Shown here piece after piece: positions 24,800 through 37,672 of a stretch of DNA of 64,000 nt; the stretch's first letter is position 1; every line of letters starts with the position of its first letter. The notes beneath the pieces are model-generated. The model was not told the DNA's origin and ran no database searches. It saw nothing but the letters and a program-made list of their open reading frames with translations. The position numbers were made by a program, and so were the translations under genes. The DNA is from Strongyloides papillosus (taxonomy: Eukaryota > Nematoda > Chromadorea > Rhabditida > Strongyloididae): assembly GCA_005656395.1 (NCBI GenBank), contig SRSI01000020.1:558001-622000 (forward strand), in the 5' to 3' direction.

Positions 24800-25789
24800 A
24801 TGTCGATGGATCAAACATTCCGTCATGCTGCAGGACCAGACTATGTAGATAGTGAAAGAAAACGTTTTGAGGCCGAATGTGAATTTGTTCAAGCCCTTGG
24901 AAATCCACATTACTGTAACTTTCTTGCACAAAAAGGATATTTTAAGGAGGAATATTTTATAAATTACTTGAAATATCTCCAGTATTTTAAACAACCGGAG
25001 TACGCTAAAACGATTGTCTATCCACATTGTCTTTTTATGTTAGATTGTCTTCAACATAAAGAGTTTAGAGAAGCTATTGGTAATATAAATCATGCAAAAT
25101 ATATAGAGAATCAGCAAATGCTTCAATGGCAATATTATTATAGGAAAAGAAATGAGTATAATGCAAAGATTGTCCAAGCAAAGGAGGCTGGTGCTTTAAA
25201 GACGTCTGATGATGTTGTGAATTTATTAAAAGAGTTGGCAAATTCTGATAGACCTAAAGAAGCTGAAAGTGTGAATAAAGTATCAGAAGTTGATGAATCA
25301 TTAGCGGAAGAAGAAGATAAAACAACTCAAAAAGAAGTGATGAGACTATTGAAGGAAGTTCGAGAAGGAATGAAAATATCAGATGATGGTAATGTATTAT
25401 TTGAGGAGGAAAGCGATGATGGTGATGGAAGTGAAGAGTTGTCAACGGAGATAAAAGAGTTGTTGGAAGAAATTGAGCGAGAAGCAAACGATGTCATTGA
25501 TAAGGCATTTAGTGAGGAGGAAGATGCTGAAATAGAGGAATATGATCAGGAACTGAAACAGGCACCATATACACAAAATGAGGACTATGAATCATACACG
25601 AAAGAACAGGAAATAAATCGAATACAAACAGCCTTTGAACAGGTAGCTGAGTATGGAGAATTAACGGAAGAGGAATTAACAAAAAATGGTTATCCAATCG
25701 ATGTTTTGTATGACTCAAATATTATTTCCCTAGCTTTACGATCAAAAGACTTATCTTCTAATGATCAAAAGTCAAGGAAGTACTACTGA
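24800..25789 (+). CDS. mdt-31: Mediator subunit 31 (MED31/SOH1) with long acidic C-terminal extension
   Basis: A single exon of 329 residues starts at the first in-frame ATG (24800). Residues about 20-118 are the MED31 domain: RFEAECEFVQALGNPHYCNF, YFINYLKYLQYF, YAKTIVYPHCLFMLD and a WQYYYRKR end. MED31 sits in the middle module of Mediator and supports RNA polymerase II transcription. The family is usually only about 110-200 residues. Here about 200 extra residues follow, rich in Glu, Asp and Lys, with predicted coiled-coil or helical acidic blocks (EEVREGMKISDDG, then EESDDGDGSEEL) and a less acidic end with Tyr, Ser and Lys. No intron interrupts the tail and it stays in the same frame, so it appears genuine. 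Confidence 0.93.
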   Translation: MSMDQTFRHAAGPDYVDSERKRFEAECEFVQALGNPHYCNFLAQKGYFKEEYFINYLKYLQYFKQPEYAKTIVYPHCLFMLDCLQHKEFREAIGNINHAKYIENQQMLQWQYYYRKRNEYNAKIVQAKEAGALKTSDDVVNLLKELANSDRPKEAESVNKVSEVDESLAEEEDKTTQKEVMRLLKEVREGMKISDDGNVLFEEESDDGDGSEELSTEIKELLEEIEREANDVIDKAFSEEEDAEIEEYDQELKQAPYTQNEDYESYTKEQEINRIQTAFEQVAEYGELTEEELTKNGYPIDVLYDSNIISLALRSKDLSSNDQKSRKYY

Positions 25790-26250
25790 AAAGTGCATAT
25801 TCATGACGATACAAGAGAATGATGGTGACGCTTAGAGGTAAATAATTTATGTTACTTTCAATTTTTATTTTTCATTCATTGTATTTTTAATGTATTACTT
25901 ATTTTTAAAATAAATTATTTCTAAATAGTGCATACTCCAAATGGGATGCTATTTTAATCTAAAGAAATTTAGTTAATTATATAATTAAATGGAAGTGTAG
26001 GAAAGTCTAAATTTACTAATTAAATCATTTTTTAATTATAACAACTTTTTCCATATTTGTAAAAAATAGTAAAATAAAATTTATTTTTATTTCCGAGTTA
26101 ACTTTGTTCTGTCAAAATTATTCACATTTATTTTTGACGGGAGAAAAACATTAAAATACGAATAAAAATAAAAAGAGTTATAAACATTTATATAATAAAA
26201 AACTTTATATAATAAATTACAATAAATTAGTAAAATTATAAATAAACAAA
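25790..26250. other. tail-to-tail spacer after MED31
   Basis: AT-rich and without a coding frame. It holds the 3' ends of MED31 and of the minus-strand vWA-repeat gene. An AATAAA-like signal lies at about 25909. Confidence 0.5.
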
Positions 26251-29200
26251 CTAATTACAAGTATTATCTGTAATAAAATTCAAAAGATCGGAAAAATTGA
26301 AATCTAGAACATATTGAGCCAACTTTGAATAATCAAACATATCATTTGATGATAATTTTACAACTACAATATTGAAATTACTGTAGTCTGACTTAATATT
26401 TTGGATGTATTCGAGAGAATCATCTATTTCATTTTGTGTACTTGTTAATGTAAAAAACATCATTACAGAATTATCATTTTCTTTTGTAAGGTAACGAGTT
26501 TTTTTGAAAATGTCAAAATCTCTTTGGAATTTTTGCAAAAATTTATTAATTGTTGGACCACTTGAATTCGACGACTTCTGGAATGGTACAAATAGTGAAT
26601 TATTACAACTATCCTTGTACAAATCTTCATTTGCCGATAGGAAACCTAAAGCACAATCCCATTCTTTGGTGGTTTTCAAAAGACTTGACATTGATTTTGG
26701 CTGAATTGGAAAGAGGGAATTGAAAATATTGCTAACATAATTTATATCTAGCGATAAGTAATTTTCCGTAACATTAATTTTCTGAGTAATATTAATGAGG
26801 GTATCTATTTGTTTTTTAAAAAGATCACTAGATACCTCTCCTCTTGCATCTATAACAAAATAGAAGTTTGTATTACATTTAATATCTGGAATCATGGATG
26901 TTGTTAAGGAGGGTGTCGAAAAATCTGTCATTGAGTTTTCAGTTGTGCTGGTGTTAGGAATATTAGGTAATGTTGAAGATATATCAATTGTACTACTAGG
27001 AGTTGTAGTAATTAAGTTTAAATCTGAAGTTGTTGTTAGGAACAAACTTGGAGAAGTTGTAGTTTCATATTGAACGGTAGAAATTTTTGTTAGAGATGTT
27101 GTTGTGCTTATATCTTCACATACCTCTCTACATATTTGAGAGTCTTTAAAAAATTCCTCTAAAAGTGGAATGCTAAAATCAGTCATATCCCATTTGAAGA
27201 TTCTGGGAGAATTTAATGGAGAAAAGAAACTTCCATTGAGATCTCTACCAAGTAAAATAATGTTCAAACTTCCATTTTCTCCAACAATCTTTGAAAAATC
27301 GACAGATTTCTTAATTTCATCTATATTCTCTTGGGAAACAAATACAAAAATGGATGTAGGATTCATTTTCAATGAAGGCATTGTCGATATGTTTGAGAAT
27401 AGTGTACTCAATTTCCAACCGTTATGTTGTTTAATCTTCTCTATTATTTCATTGAAATTCGTTAAATTGTGGATTTTACCAAATCCCTCCATAAAAGTAT
27501 TATGGTTATAATTAAGTAAAGCGAAATTATTAAAATCATTAATTGATGAAACTAAGTTTTCTTTAACTACTTTAATTTGTTTGGAGAAATCATCTTCAGT
27601 TAGCAAATCATTTGAAGAATCGATAGCAAATATTATACTATTGTCACATATTTTTATAGTACTTTTATCACAAGAAGTCGTTGTAGTAAGTTCCACAGAT
27701 GACGTAGTTACTGGACCTTGGGATGTAACAATTACAGATGGCGTAGTATTTAAAAGGTTCTCTGTTATTGTTGATGGTAAATTTGTTGTCCTTGATGTGT
27801 CACTTTGAATTGTTGAATAATACACAGAGTCAGATATTGTTTTTCCTGTCACTAATGTACTTGGTTCATTAGTAGGTAAAAATGTGGTACTTTGACAAAC
27901 ATTCGTACAACCCATTGATTTTCTAAAGAAGTCAACCAATGTTGGTATACTATCATTTTTAATATCCCATGAAAAAATGTTTGTATAGTTGAGAGGTTTA
28001 AAAAATTCCTCTTCAACATTGGAACCCAATAATATCAAATTTAATGACCTATTATTTCCAAACTTTGTAATATACTCGGCAGATTCTAGTATTTCATTAA
28101 TTCGTTCCTCTGAAACGAAAATAAATGTTGAAACTACTCCAGATGTGTGTGTTGAGTTTAATAATCTAAAAACTTCTCCTAATCTCCAACCATTAGATTG
28201 TGTTATATTTCTTAATGTATCATCAAAAATATTTTTACTAGAGAAAATGTTAAATGACCTAACTGCTACATCTTGATTATACCATAATAATGCCACTTTT
28301 TTGAAGTCTGTCCAGTCTACTGAAATGTTATTAATAATAACATTAATCTCACTTTCGAAATCTTCCCGTAATAGTAGATCATTTGAAGCATCTACAGCAA
28401 TTATAATATTTCCACTACATGAAATAACAGGAATTCCATTTGAACATGAAGGAGATTCTGTTGTACTAATGGGTTTAGCTGTACTTGTCAACACAACAGT
28501 AGTTTCATATGTTTCAGCAGTTGGTGGGACTGTTGAAAACTGATCACATTCAATTTCACACGTCCGAGAACCTTTAACAAAGTTAATCAAAGGACCCACT
28601 AAAGATTCATCAAAATTCCATTCAAATATATATGATGGCGAAAGTTGGACTAAATCAGATGCCTGAACTTGGTTACCAAGGCAAATAAAATTTACATTTC
28701 CATATCTTTTCATAATTTCCACATACTCTGTTGATATATTAAATTCAGATGTTGAATTTTTAGAAACAAAAATATATACAGATATCCTATTTCTGTTGAC
28801 TAAAGCCATACTGCTTAGATCTCTAAGAATTTTTGATAACCTTGAACCACTAGTTTGATTTATCATGAGTAAACCATATGTAAATTCTTGTTTAGAGCGA
28901 ATTCTTGATACTGGGTACAGTAAATGTGGGTTATAATCATACCATGATAATGAGACATTATTATAATCTTCAATAGTATTAGAGATATTATTTTGAAGCA
29001 AATTAATCTCCATATTAAATGATTTGTTATCCATCGTATCATTTGTTGAATCAACTACAAAATAAATATCTGAGTCACAATTTCTCTTGCCTATTCCATT
29101 TGGACAAAAATCTGAAGTCGTTTGTGGGACAGTGGTTGTAGTAGAAATGTTATCAAGAACTTGCTGTGTAACTTTTTTAGTAACATTCTTGTGACATTCA

Positions 29201-31725
29201 ACACGACATTCACCAACACTTTGTAAGAAAGAAATTAATAAATTTGTACTTTTCCATGAAAAATCCCAAATAAAAATGTTAGAATAATTTAATAAACTTA
29301 AATCAGTCTTTTTAATATAGTTCCCCATAACAATAATGTTAACAGATCCATACTTTTTTAAAGTATTGATATAAGTGATAGATAAGAGCATATCAACATG
29401 TGAAATTGAAGAAACAAAAATAAATGTAGAAATATTCCTATCCCTTTTATCGTCATTATACATATATTTGTATACAACTTCTTTAAGATGCCTATTCAAC
29501 TTCGCACCAGATTTTTGTCTTATTAGGGAAATATCATGATCAAAATCTAATTTCCGTTTAATTGATGAAAAAGGAAAGTAAGCCGAAGAATGTGAGTTAT
29601 ACCATGACAGAGCAACGTGAGAATAATTATAGAATGGATTTATAAAGTGATCTTTAATAATTGAAGTCATCTTTGTAAATTCCAACTTTGATAATTTGTC
29701 ACTAGAAGCATCAAGTACCAATAAAATGTCATTTAAACATTTTTTTAGTAGAATACCGCCATAACATTTATTCTTTATAGAGGGACCTTTCTTTAACTTA
29801 TCAAATGTGCCTAAAAAAAGAAAAATTTTAAATTACTGATAAGAAATGCAAACATACGTAATTTGGTATACCTAATATGATTTTTAATTGTTGATTTGGA
29901 ATTATCTATAGAATTGCTAGTACATTCAATAGTACAACTCATAGTCGTATTCATAAACTTTATAATCTCTACAGCGTTCGCATAGGTAAAATCCCAACTA
30001 TAAACAGCTGTAGGTTTCAAAGGATCAAGTTTATTAATAGGAACTACATTTCCTAAAATTATGAAGTTCACATTTCCTTTCTCCTTTAACAAAGTAACAA
30101 ATGGTATTGACTTTGTAATCTCATTATTACTAATACCTGAGATAAAAATAAAAACTGTGATCTTTTTACTTTGTTCCGGAAGATTATTTATTGAAGATAG
30201 TAGCTTACTCAAACTAGAACCAGGATATTGGCGAATATTATACAAAATATTATTGAATTCATTTTTGTTATTTATTGTTCCATAACTAAAATCAGTTGTT
30301 GGCAATTCATTATACCATGACAAAGCTATCTTTTTATAGTCATTCCATGAAGGTTCAATATAACTTGAAATGACATCTATTTGACGTGCAAATAATTCTT
30401 TTGGGAGTGTATCGTTTGTGGCATCTATTGCCATAACAATGTTTCCATCACATACTTTTGTTGGAATTCCAGATCCACATTGAGTTTGTGTCGTGGTTAA
30501 TAATTGGCTCGATGTTGTTGTTTGGGAAATTGGAACTTTTGTTGAAGTAATACCATTTGTCGTAGACGTTACCCAATTTATTGTTGTGGTTTTTGTATTT
30601 GTTGACGAGGTAGTATAAACAATTATAGGTGTACTTGTTGAAGAAGTAACTCCAGAAAATGAGGAAGCTAAAAAGATCTAAGTAGAGTAAAAGAAAGATA
30701 TATAACTTGCTTGTGGTGATAATTTTTGTTGTTGACGTTGATGTAACAGTAGTTGTGGAATTAGGACAAATATCCTTGCATTCCCTAATGTTACTAATAA
30801 ATTCTTTTAATTTTGATCCATTATCAATTGATAAATCCCATTTATACACTGTATTTGGTTTCAAATGGTTCAAAAATCGAAAATTTGGTACTTCTCCCAA
30901 CGCGACAAAATTTAGTGATCCTTTCTTTTTCAAAATTGGAGCATCGTCTATTGCATTTAAAATGTCTGATTCTTCTATTTTTGATACAAAGATTATTGTT
31001 GCAACATTCCTATACTTATCTAAATTTATTTTATTGAGTTGTTTTATCAAGTTGCTTATTTTTGACCCTTTATTTTGATGTATATAGGTTTGAAAATGTT
31101 CAAATTCTACTTTCGATTTCATTGTATCAAATGTCGAGTATATGTAGGGAATTTTATTGTACCATGTTAATGAGACTTCCTCAAAATTATACCATCCATC
31201 TATTACGTAATTTTTTATTCCATTAATTTGATTTTGAAATAGTTGTGGGGATAGAATATCTGATGACGCATCTAATGACAAGATCACTCTATTTTTACAA
31301 CTTTTTATTTTTTCTCCATAAGTGCATTGAGTTGTTGTTGGAATTGTAGTTGTTGTAACTTCTGTTTGTTTTGTAGTTGAACTTTTTATATTTGTTGTTG
31401 TAGTAGTGTTGAAATTTGTATATTTTGTAGTTGACAGTGTATTTAAGGTTTTTGTTGTGGTAGTGTTGGAATTTGTATATTTCGTTGTTGAAGAAGTGTA
31501 GAAGTTATTGGTTGTAGTTTGGATTTTGGAAGTTGTAGTAAAATTATTTATTGGTGAAATAGTTGTGTACTTATTATTGGCGTTATTACTATTGGAATCT
31601 AAATAGATGTAAATATATTTAGTGTCATGAAAGTTACCTTTTAGTAGAAGAAATAGAATAAAAAATGCGCTAAGAGCCAATATAGGAACACCAAGATAAT
31701 ATAGACATTGAAGTCGTCGATTCAT
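26251..31725 (-). CDS. type II membrane protein with seven degenerate vWA-like domains and Thr-rich linkers
   Basis: Exons are 31725-30711, 30667-29858 and 29810-26251, giving 1794 residues. Intron 1 (43 bp) works in frame only as GC-AG (CAA|GCAAGT); intron 2 is GT-AG (GTATGT). Residues 10-28 form an uncleaved signal anchor, followed by a Thr/Asn-rich mucin-like stalk (about 50-133). Seven domains of about 180 residues follow, near 143, 411, 632, 853, 1072, 1320 and 1588, separated by Thr/Ser linkers. Each opens with Cys and a hydrophobic strand ending in D-A-S-S-D or D-S-S-N-D, then a WYN strand, a G-S-x-L-S helix, an IFVS strand, a (V/L)NFI(I/L)LG strand, a WDF-type motif and a closing C-x(2)-C or C-x(3)-C pair. 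The order fits vWA folds, but the metal-site Thr and second Asp are missing. Many Asn glycosylation sites. Probably an adhesive or surface-coat protein. I do not recognise a named family. Confidence 0.85.
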
Positions 31726-34700
31726 TGCATGAATCTTTTACTAACTTTGATACTTTTGTACAATTTACTTTTATAAAGTATGCCTTTAACAGAAAATGCC
31801 TTATCTTTACTACTCTCGTGTTTTTATAGCTAAGGTTACTTATGATAAACTTTTATCATCATGTAACTCGTACCTTTTATAAGTAAATGTTCTTATTTAA
31901 ATAAGTTCAAGTGTATTAAACATTTAATATACAAGATAAGCTTGAAGACAGTCATTCATTACTATGTTAAGCTAAACAACTTATTTGATTTTATCCTTGT
32001 TTTTACAATTCTTATCAATAAAATTTCCACAAGACTATTATTATTATCTTTTCCTTTGAGCCTTTTTATGATTTTTGTGTATATATATAATATTACTATA
32101 TTTTGAGTGGGTTTTTATATCTTATCATATTTTTACAAGAAAAAATATAATGAGTAATTCAAAAGTAGAGACACGTTCATATGTAACATTGTTTTTAAAT
32201 TTTCTCATGATTCACTGTGTCTGTATGAAAAGAATAATGACGATTCGTTATGATCAATAATAAAAACATTAAAGAAATGTAAAAAATGAGAAATTTATAT
32301 AATAATAATATAAATAGACATTACAGAAAAATTTGACCGATTCATTTCTCTAACATCTGCATTTTTATTTCTTCTAAATTTTTATCAATAAATATCAAGG
32401 GAAAGCAATTTTATTATTTTATTTCATGTACACCTTCAATATATTATTAATTTTGATATTATTAGAAATTCCAAATTTATAGCATAAATTTTTTGATAAA
32501 AGTCATTGTGATCGCTAATTGTCATTTATGTTATCAGATATTTATATCACACTATATGATACATTCTTTTATGAAATTTCACAGTTGGGTAGTAATTATC
32601 TTCTATACAATATGATGTAACGAGATATGACATGTCCTTTGAAAGGGCATTCTATACATTAATACTGTTTTTGATGTATATTATTTTACAACAATTCTTC
32701 TTTCTTTTAAATATGTGATCATGGCAACTAACTCATCGTTACTAACACATTTTACTGATATATACTGATTCATCAACATTCTTCATCTCTAATAAGATAA
32801 TTTCTTTTATATATATCATTTCTGTAATCATTATATGTATAACGTTTAAGGCCAAGAATGCTCGTTAAAATTCGTCACTTTCTTATCAGTTTTTATTGCA
32901 TAACTAAAGAAATTAATTCTTTCTTGATATATATATATACGATTATCAAATAGTATTTTATCATTACTCACTACTGTGTTTTTTCTATTTTTTCATTTGT
33001 ATTAGTGTTAATTTATTACTACGTTTATTAATATCTTTTTTCTATTGCGTAGTTGTACTTCCAGATCATATTATTGTTAATCCTAAACTTCTATTTAAAC
33101 TTAATGGTTATTTAAATAACACATCTACATGTTTCTTAGAATTACTAGTGTTTCAATTTATACTTATGATAAGACAATAAAATATCACTCACTTTAAAAT
33201 GTTAGGTATATTTTTATAAGGAGGAATGTAAATATATACTACTGTAGAATAATATGTTCTAAAAAAAATAGTAGACAAACATGATATTTAAATTAAATGA
33301 TAATATTTTAAATCCGCTTACTTATTATTGAGAAGACGACATCTTTAATAGCTTGTTGATCTTCGAGACATTTAAAAATGTGTCTTTTCATTACTTATAC
33401 TTTGAATATTCCCTTTCATTTTGTGTTATCAGAAACATGATAATAAAACTGTTTAGTGATTTTATACTCTTTCATTAGTAACTAGTACCAAGTAACATTC
33501 TAAACATTTTAACGATAATGCTTAAATTATTAGTTGAAAAAAAAATAAACATTAAAGGGCATCATTATTTCTCCTATAACATTTTAAAACATTTTTGTTA
33601 GAAATCACTTTATTCTCTTTTTAAAGATATAAAAAAACCCACAACATCTAAGAGATATAATTAAAAAAATTGAATGCCCATTACAGATTTATTCTGTTTA
33701 AATTATATCCATTCAAAAGTTAATTAGATCAATTTGACTTTTTTATTGTGATATATTTACAAAAAGCGTGTTCAAATGAAAGAAAGAATTATAAACTTGG
33801 CATAACAATACTATATAGTAGTAAAACTTAACGATACTTTTATATAATCGTTTATCAATTTGATCAAAATATTTAATCGTCCACTTGTTTATATTTGAGG
33901 AAAAAAAGAGATTCTTTTGTATGCACAAAAAAGAGGATTGAATTTATGAAGATATTCAATATTATTTTATTGAAATACCAAACATAACTAGTAATGGTAT
34001 GTGTTTGTTTATTTTAGAGTTGATATATACCAATAGTTTTAAAGTCTAGTTTTTTTGGTAAAAATTAATTTTGACGTCAAAAACCACAATTTTTTTGTTC
34101 CCTTCCATTACAGTATCAATTTGTTAATGCTCTAATTTTGGGATAATAATTTATATTCCTCTCTCAATGTGATGAGGCAGCTTTGTGGAAAAAGAATGAC
34201 TAAGAGAATGACGGTGCAAAGCAATCACTCAAATAACTTCCAATTTTTACAACAATTTTTCTTTTTTGTTTAAATTCCAATTTTTACTTTGGACCAATTC
34301 ATCTTTTTTTTGTTTAATGCTACGTAAAAATGTACTAGTTGTAACTGTTACCTTCTTACATCTTTTTTATTGTTTCTTTCTCCTAACAAAAAAAAAACCA
34401 ATCCATCTGCATAATGTGTAGATTGGGTATATGCATACTTAAACATATCTTTTATATATAACATATAATTTCTCCCATCCACACAGTCATCGTTTTTGAC
34501 CTTTAAAAAGTCTTTTACATATTCCCAGTTTTTTTACACTTCTTTCTAAAGTTTTTGGTAACCTCCTTTAACGTCACCACTTTTTCATTTTATCAATAAA
34601 TTTGTGTATTTGGACGTTATTCACTTTTTACTTACGCTTACTCAATTTAACTATCTAGTCTACTAATTTTTTTTTATTCTCATAGGAATGAGTTCTTATG

Positions 34701-36244
34701 ACTATTATTGGTGGTAATTGAGATCTACATTATCTAGAAAAAATTACTACACTATATGATGATATGATACATGCCATGCGTTTGCAGGAACTAGTAAGGT
34801 TTTTTTGAATTTTTTTCTTTGTGTTAGTTTTAGGATTATTTCTAATTTATATTTTAATTGGTGAAATATTAGTGTTTGACATGGATAGGATACTGAATTT
34901 AGTATAGGGGATTATTGAGAACTAGATAGACCATGGAGAGTCTTGTGGAATTTATTTCACTAGGTTTCTCCCTTTTTTTTTAGTTCTTGTAATTATCGCC
35001 TGAGATCATAAGATTAGTAGGTTACGTAGATGTTTATTTTGTGATAAATCTAATTTTTTCTGTTCCTAGAATTCCATATCAAAGCATCTGTCTTCTTTTT
35101 AATGCCAATAAAACTCCTACATCTGTTTAAGAAAATATATATTTACTCGTATTTTATTATTCAAAGAAATAGGGAAAAAAGAGAGATAGATAGGTATATT
35201 GAATGATGTTGAGAGATAGGATAGAGATGATTTCTTGTATCTGGCAATGGCGGTTCAAAAAAATTATTAAAACTCATTTGGTGGTGATATGTTTTATTAG
35301 AGGGGGATGTGTTTGTAGATAGTAAACTCACCAGGCTAGTTATTATAATGTTAGTTATATGCAAACCTAATTTTAAAAAAGATCAAGTTGGTTCTCTTCG
35401 TGGAAAAGTGGAAAAGAGGTACCCTCATATTTTTTAAATTCTTGTCATCAGCATGTATAACGTTACATACATCTCACATAGAAAAAATCGCGACTTTTAT
35501 TGTTCCACATATATTATTAATATGTATATTATTTCGGATTGTTTTCATTTACCTTTTGTCCATCACTCCATACATTGATGTTATGATGTTTATTAGTGAT
35601 ATTTATTATATATATTTAATATAGTTTTTGTCTCCCTTGGCCCTTTCTAGCTTAATAGTTATATAATTTACCTTCTACTATATTATACATATGTTATCTA
35701 GAAAGTTAAAAGTGATTTCTCTCTTACAAAAACTGCACATTTATCTTCTCATTTTCTCCCAAACACATAACAATAATAATTTAAAACTCCTTCTTACTCC
35801 TCCCAGATATTGTTAAGTTGATCATATTTAAAATTCCTCTATCTTTTACAACAAATAATATATTTATTATACTACTACCAACTACCTCGTTCCAAGTATT
35901 ACGTAGGAGCATATATACATACCACACCGCTTAGAAATTGGGGCGGTTATAATATATCGCTACTTCAATGTAGCATTCTTTTTTACTACATATATTTTCA
36001 ACTGAATTCTGAAAACTCAATCTTAGACCTACTATATATATTGTTGGGCATTCCTAAGATTGTCACTCATTTAACTTCTTTAATTTTTCTGTTTTTAATT
36101 TTTCTTTTCTGTACTATATATCTACAGAGATATCTAAATATTTATGTGGTTACTTTATTTAACTTTTATTACTATATTTAAAATATTATTAGTTAATGAT
36201 TGGATAGGAGAAAAAAACTACTAGATGAATACTATTATCCCGAA

Positions 36245-36271
36245 CTTGAGATAAAGTATAAATATCTCAAG
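36245..36271. promoter_or_regulatory. perfect 9-bp inverted repeat enclosing a TATA-like box upstream of actin
   Basis: CTTGAGATA (36245-36253) and TATCTCAAG (36263-36271) are exact inverted copies around a 9-base spacer. The spacer and its right edge form TATAAATA (36257-36264). It lies about 220-250 bases before the actin ATG, a plausible core-promoter position if a 5' UTR intron or outron follows. Confidence 0.45.
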
Positions 36272-36469
36272 CACATATTGTCATATATTTATTTATTATA
36301 TTAGTTTTTATATGTAATGCATTAAAAGAAGAGAATATTTGTGAAAGGAGAAAAAAGCCATTCATAACAAAAAAAAAATTATGTGTATAATATGTATATC
36401 GCGAATGGTTATGTATAACTTTTTCTACTTTGTTGTTTTACGTAAATAATAATCATATTTACTATTTTT

Positions 36470-36471
36470 AG
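36470..36471 (+). other. splice or trans-splice acceptor before actin ATG
   Basis: TTTACTATTTTTAG ends at 36471, 21 bases before the actin start codon. This is a classic nematode acceptor. It could receive a spliced leader or end a 5' UTR intron. Confidence 0.55.
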
Positions 36472-36480
36472 ATAAACTAA

Positions 36481-37672
<1,192 letters not shown>

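Noticed and set aside
29858..29936. Alternative donors for the second vWA-gene intron (AG|GTATAC and GAAT|GTACTA)
   Set aside because: The first gives an immediate stop after the junction; the second is in phase but has a weaker donor than C|GTATGT at 29857, so the latter was used.
35161..35364. Minus-strand frame upstream of actin
   Set aside because: The translation is repeated Ser, Leu, Ile and His from a pyrimidine-rich tract, and the frame starts from TTG.
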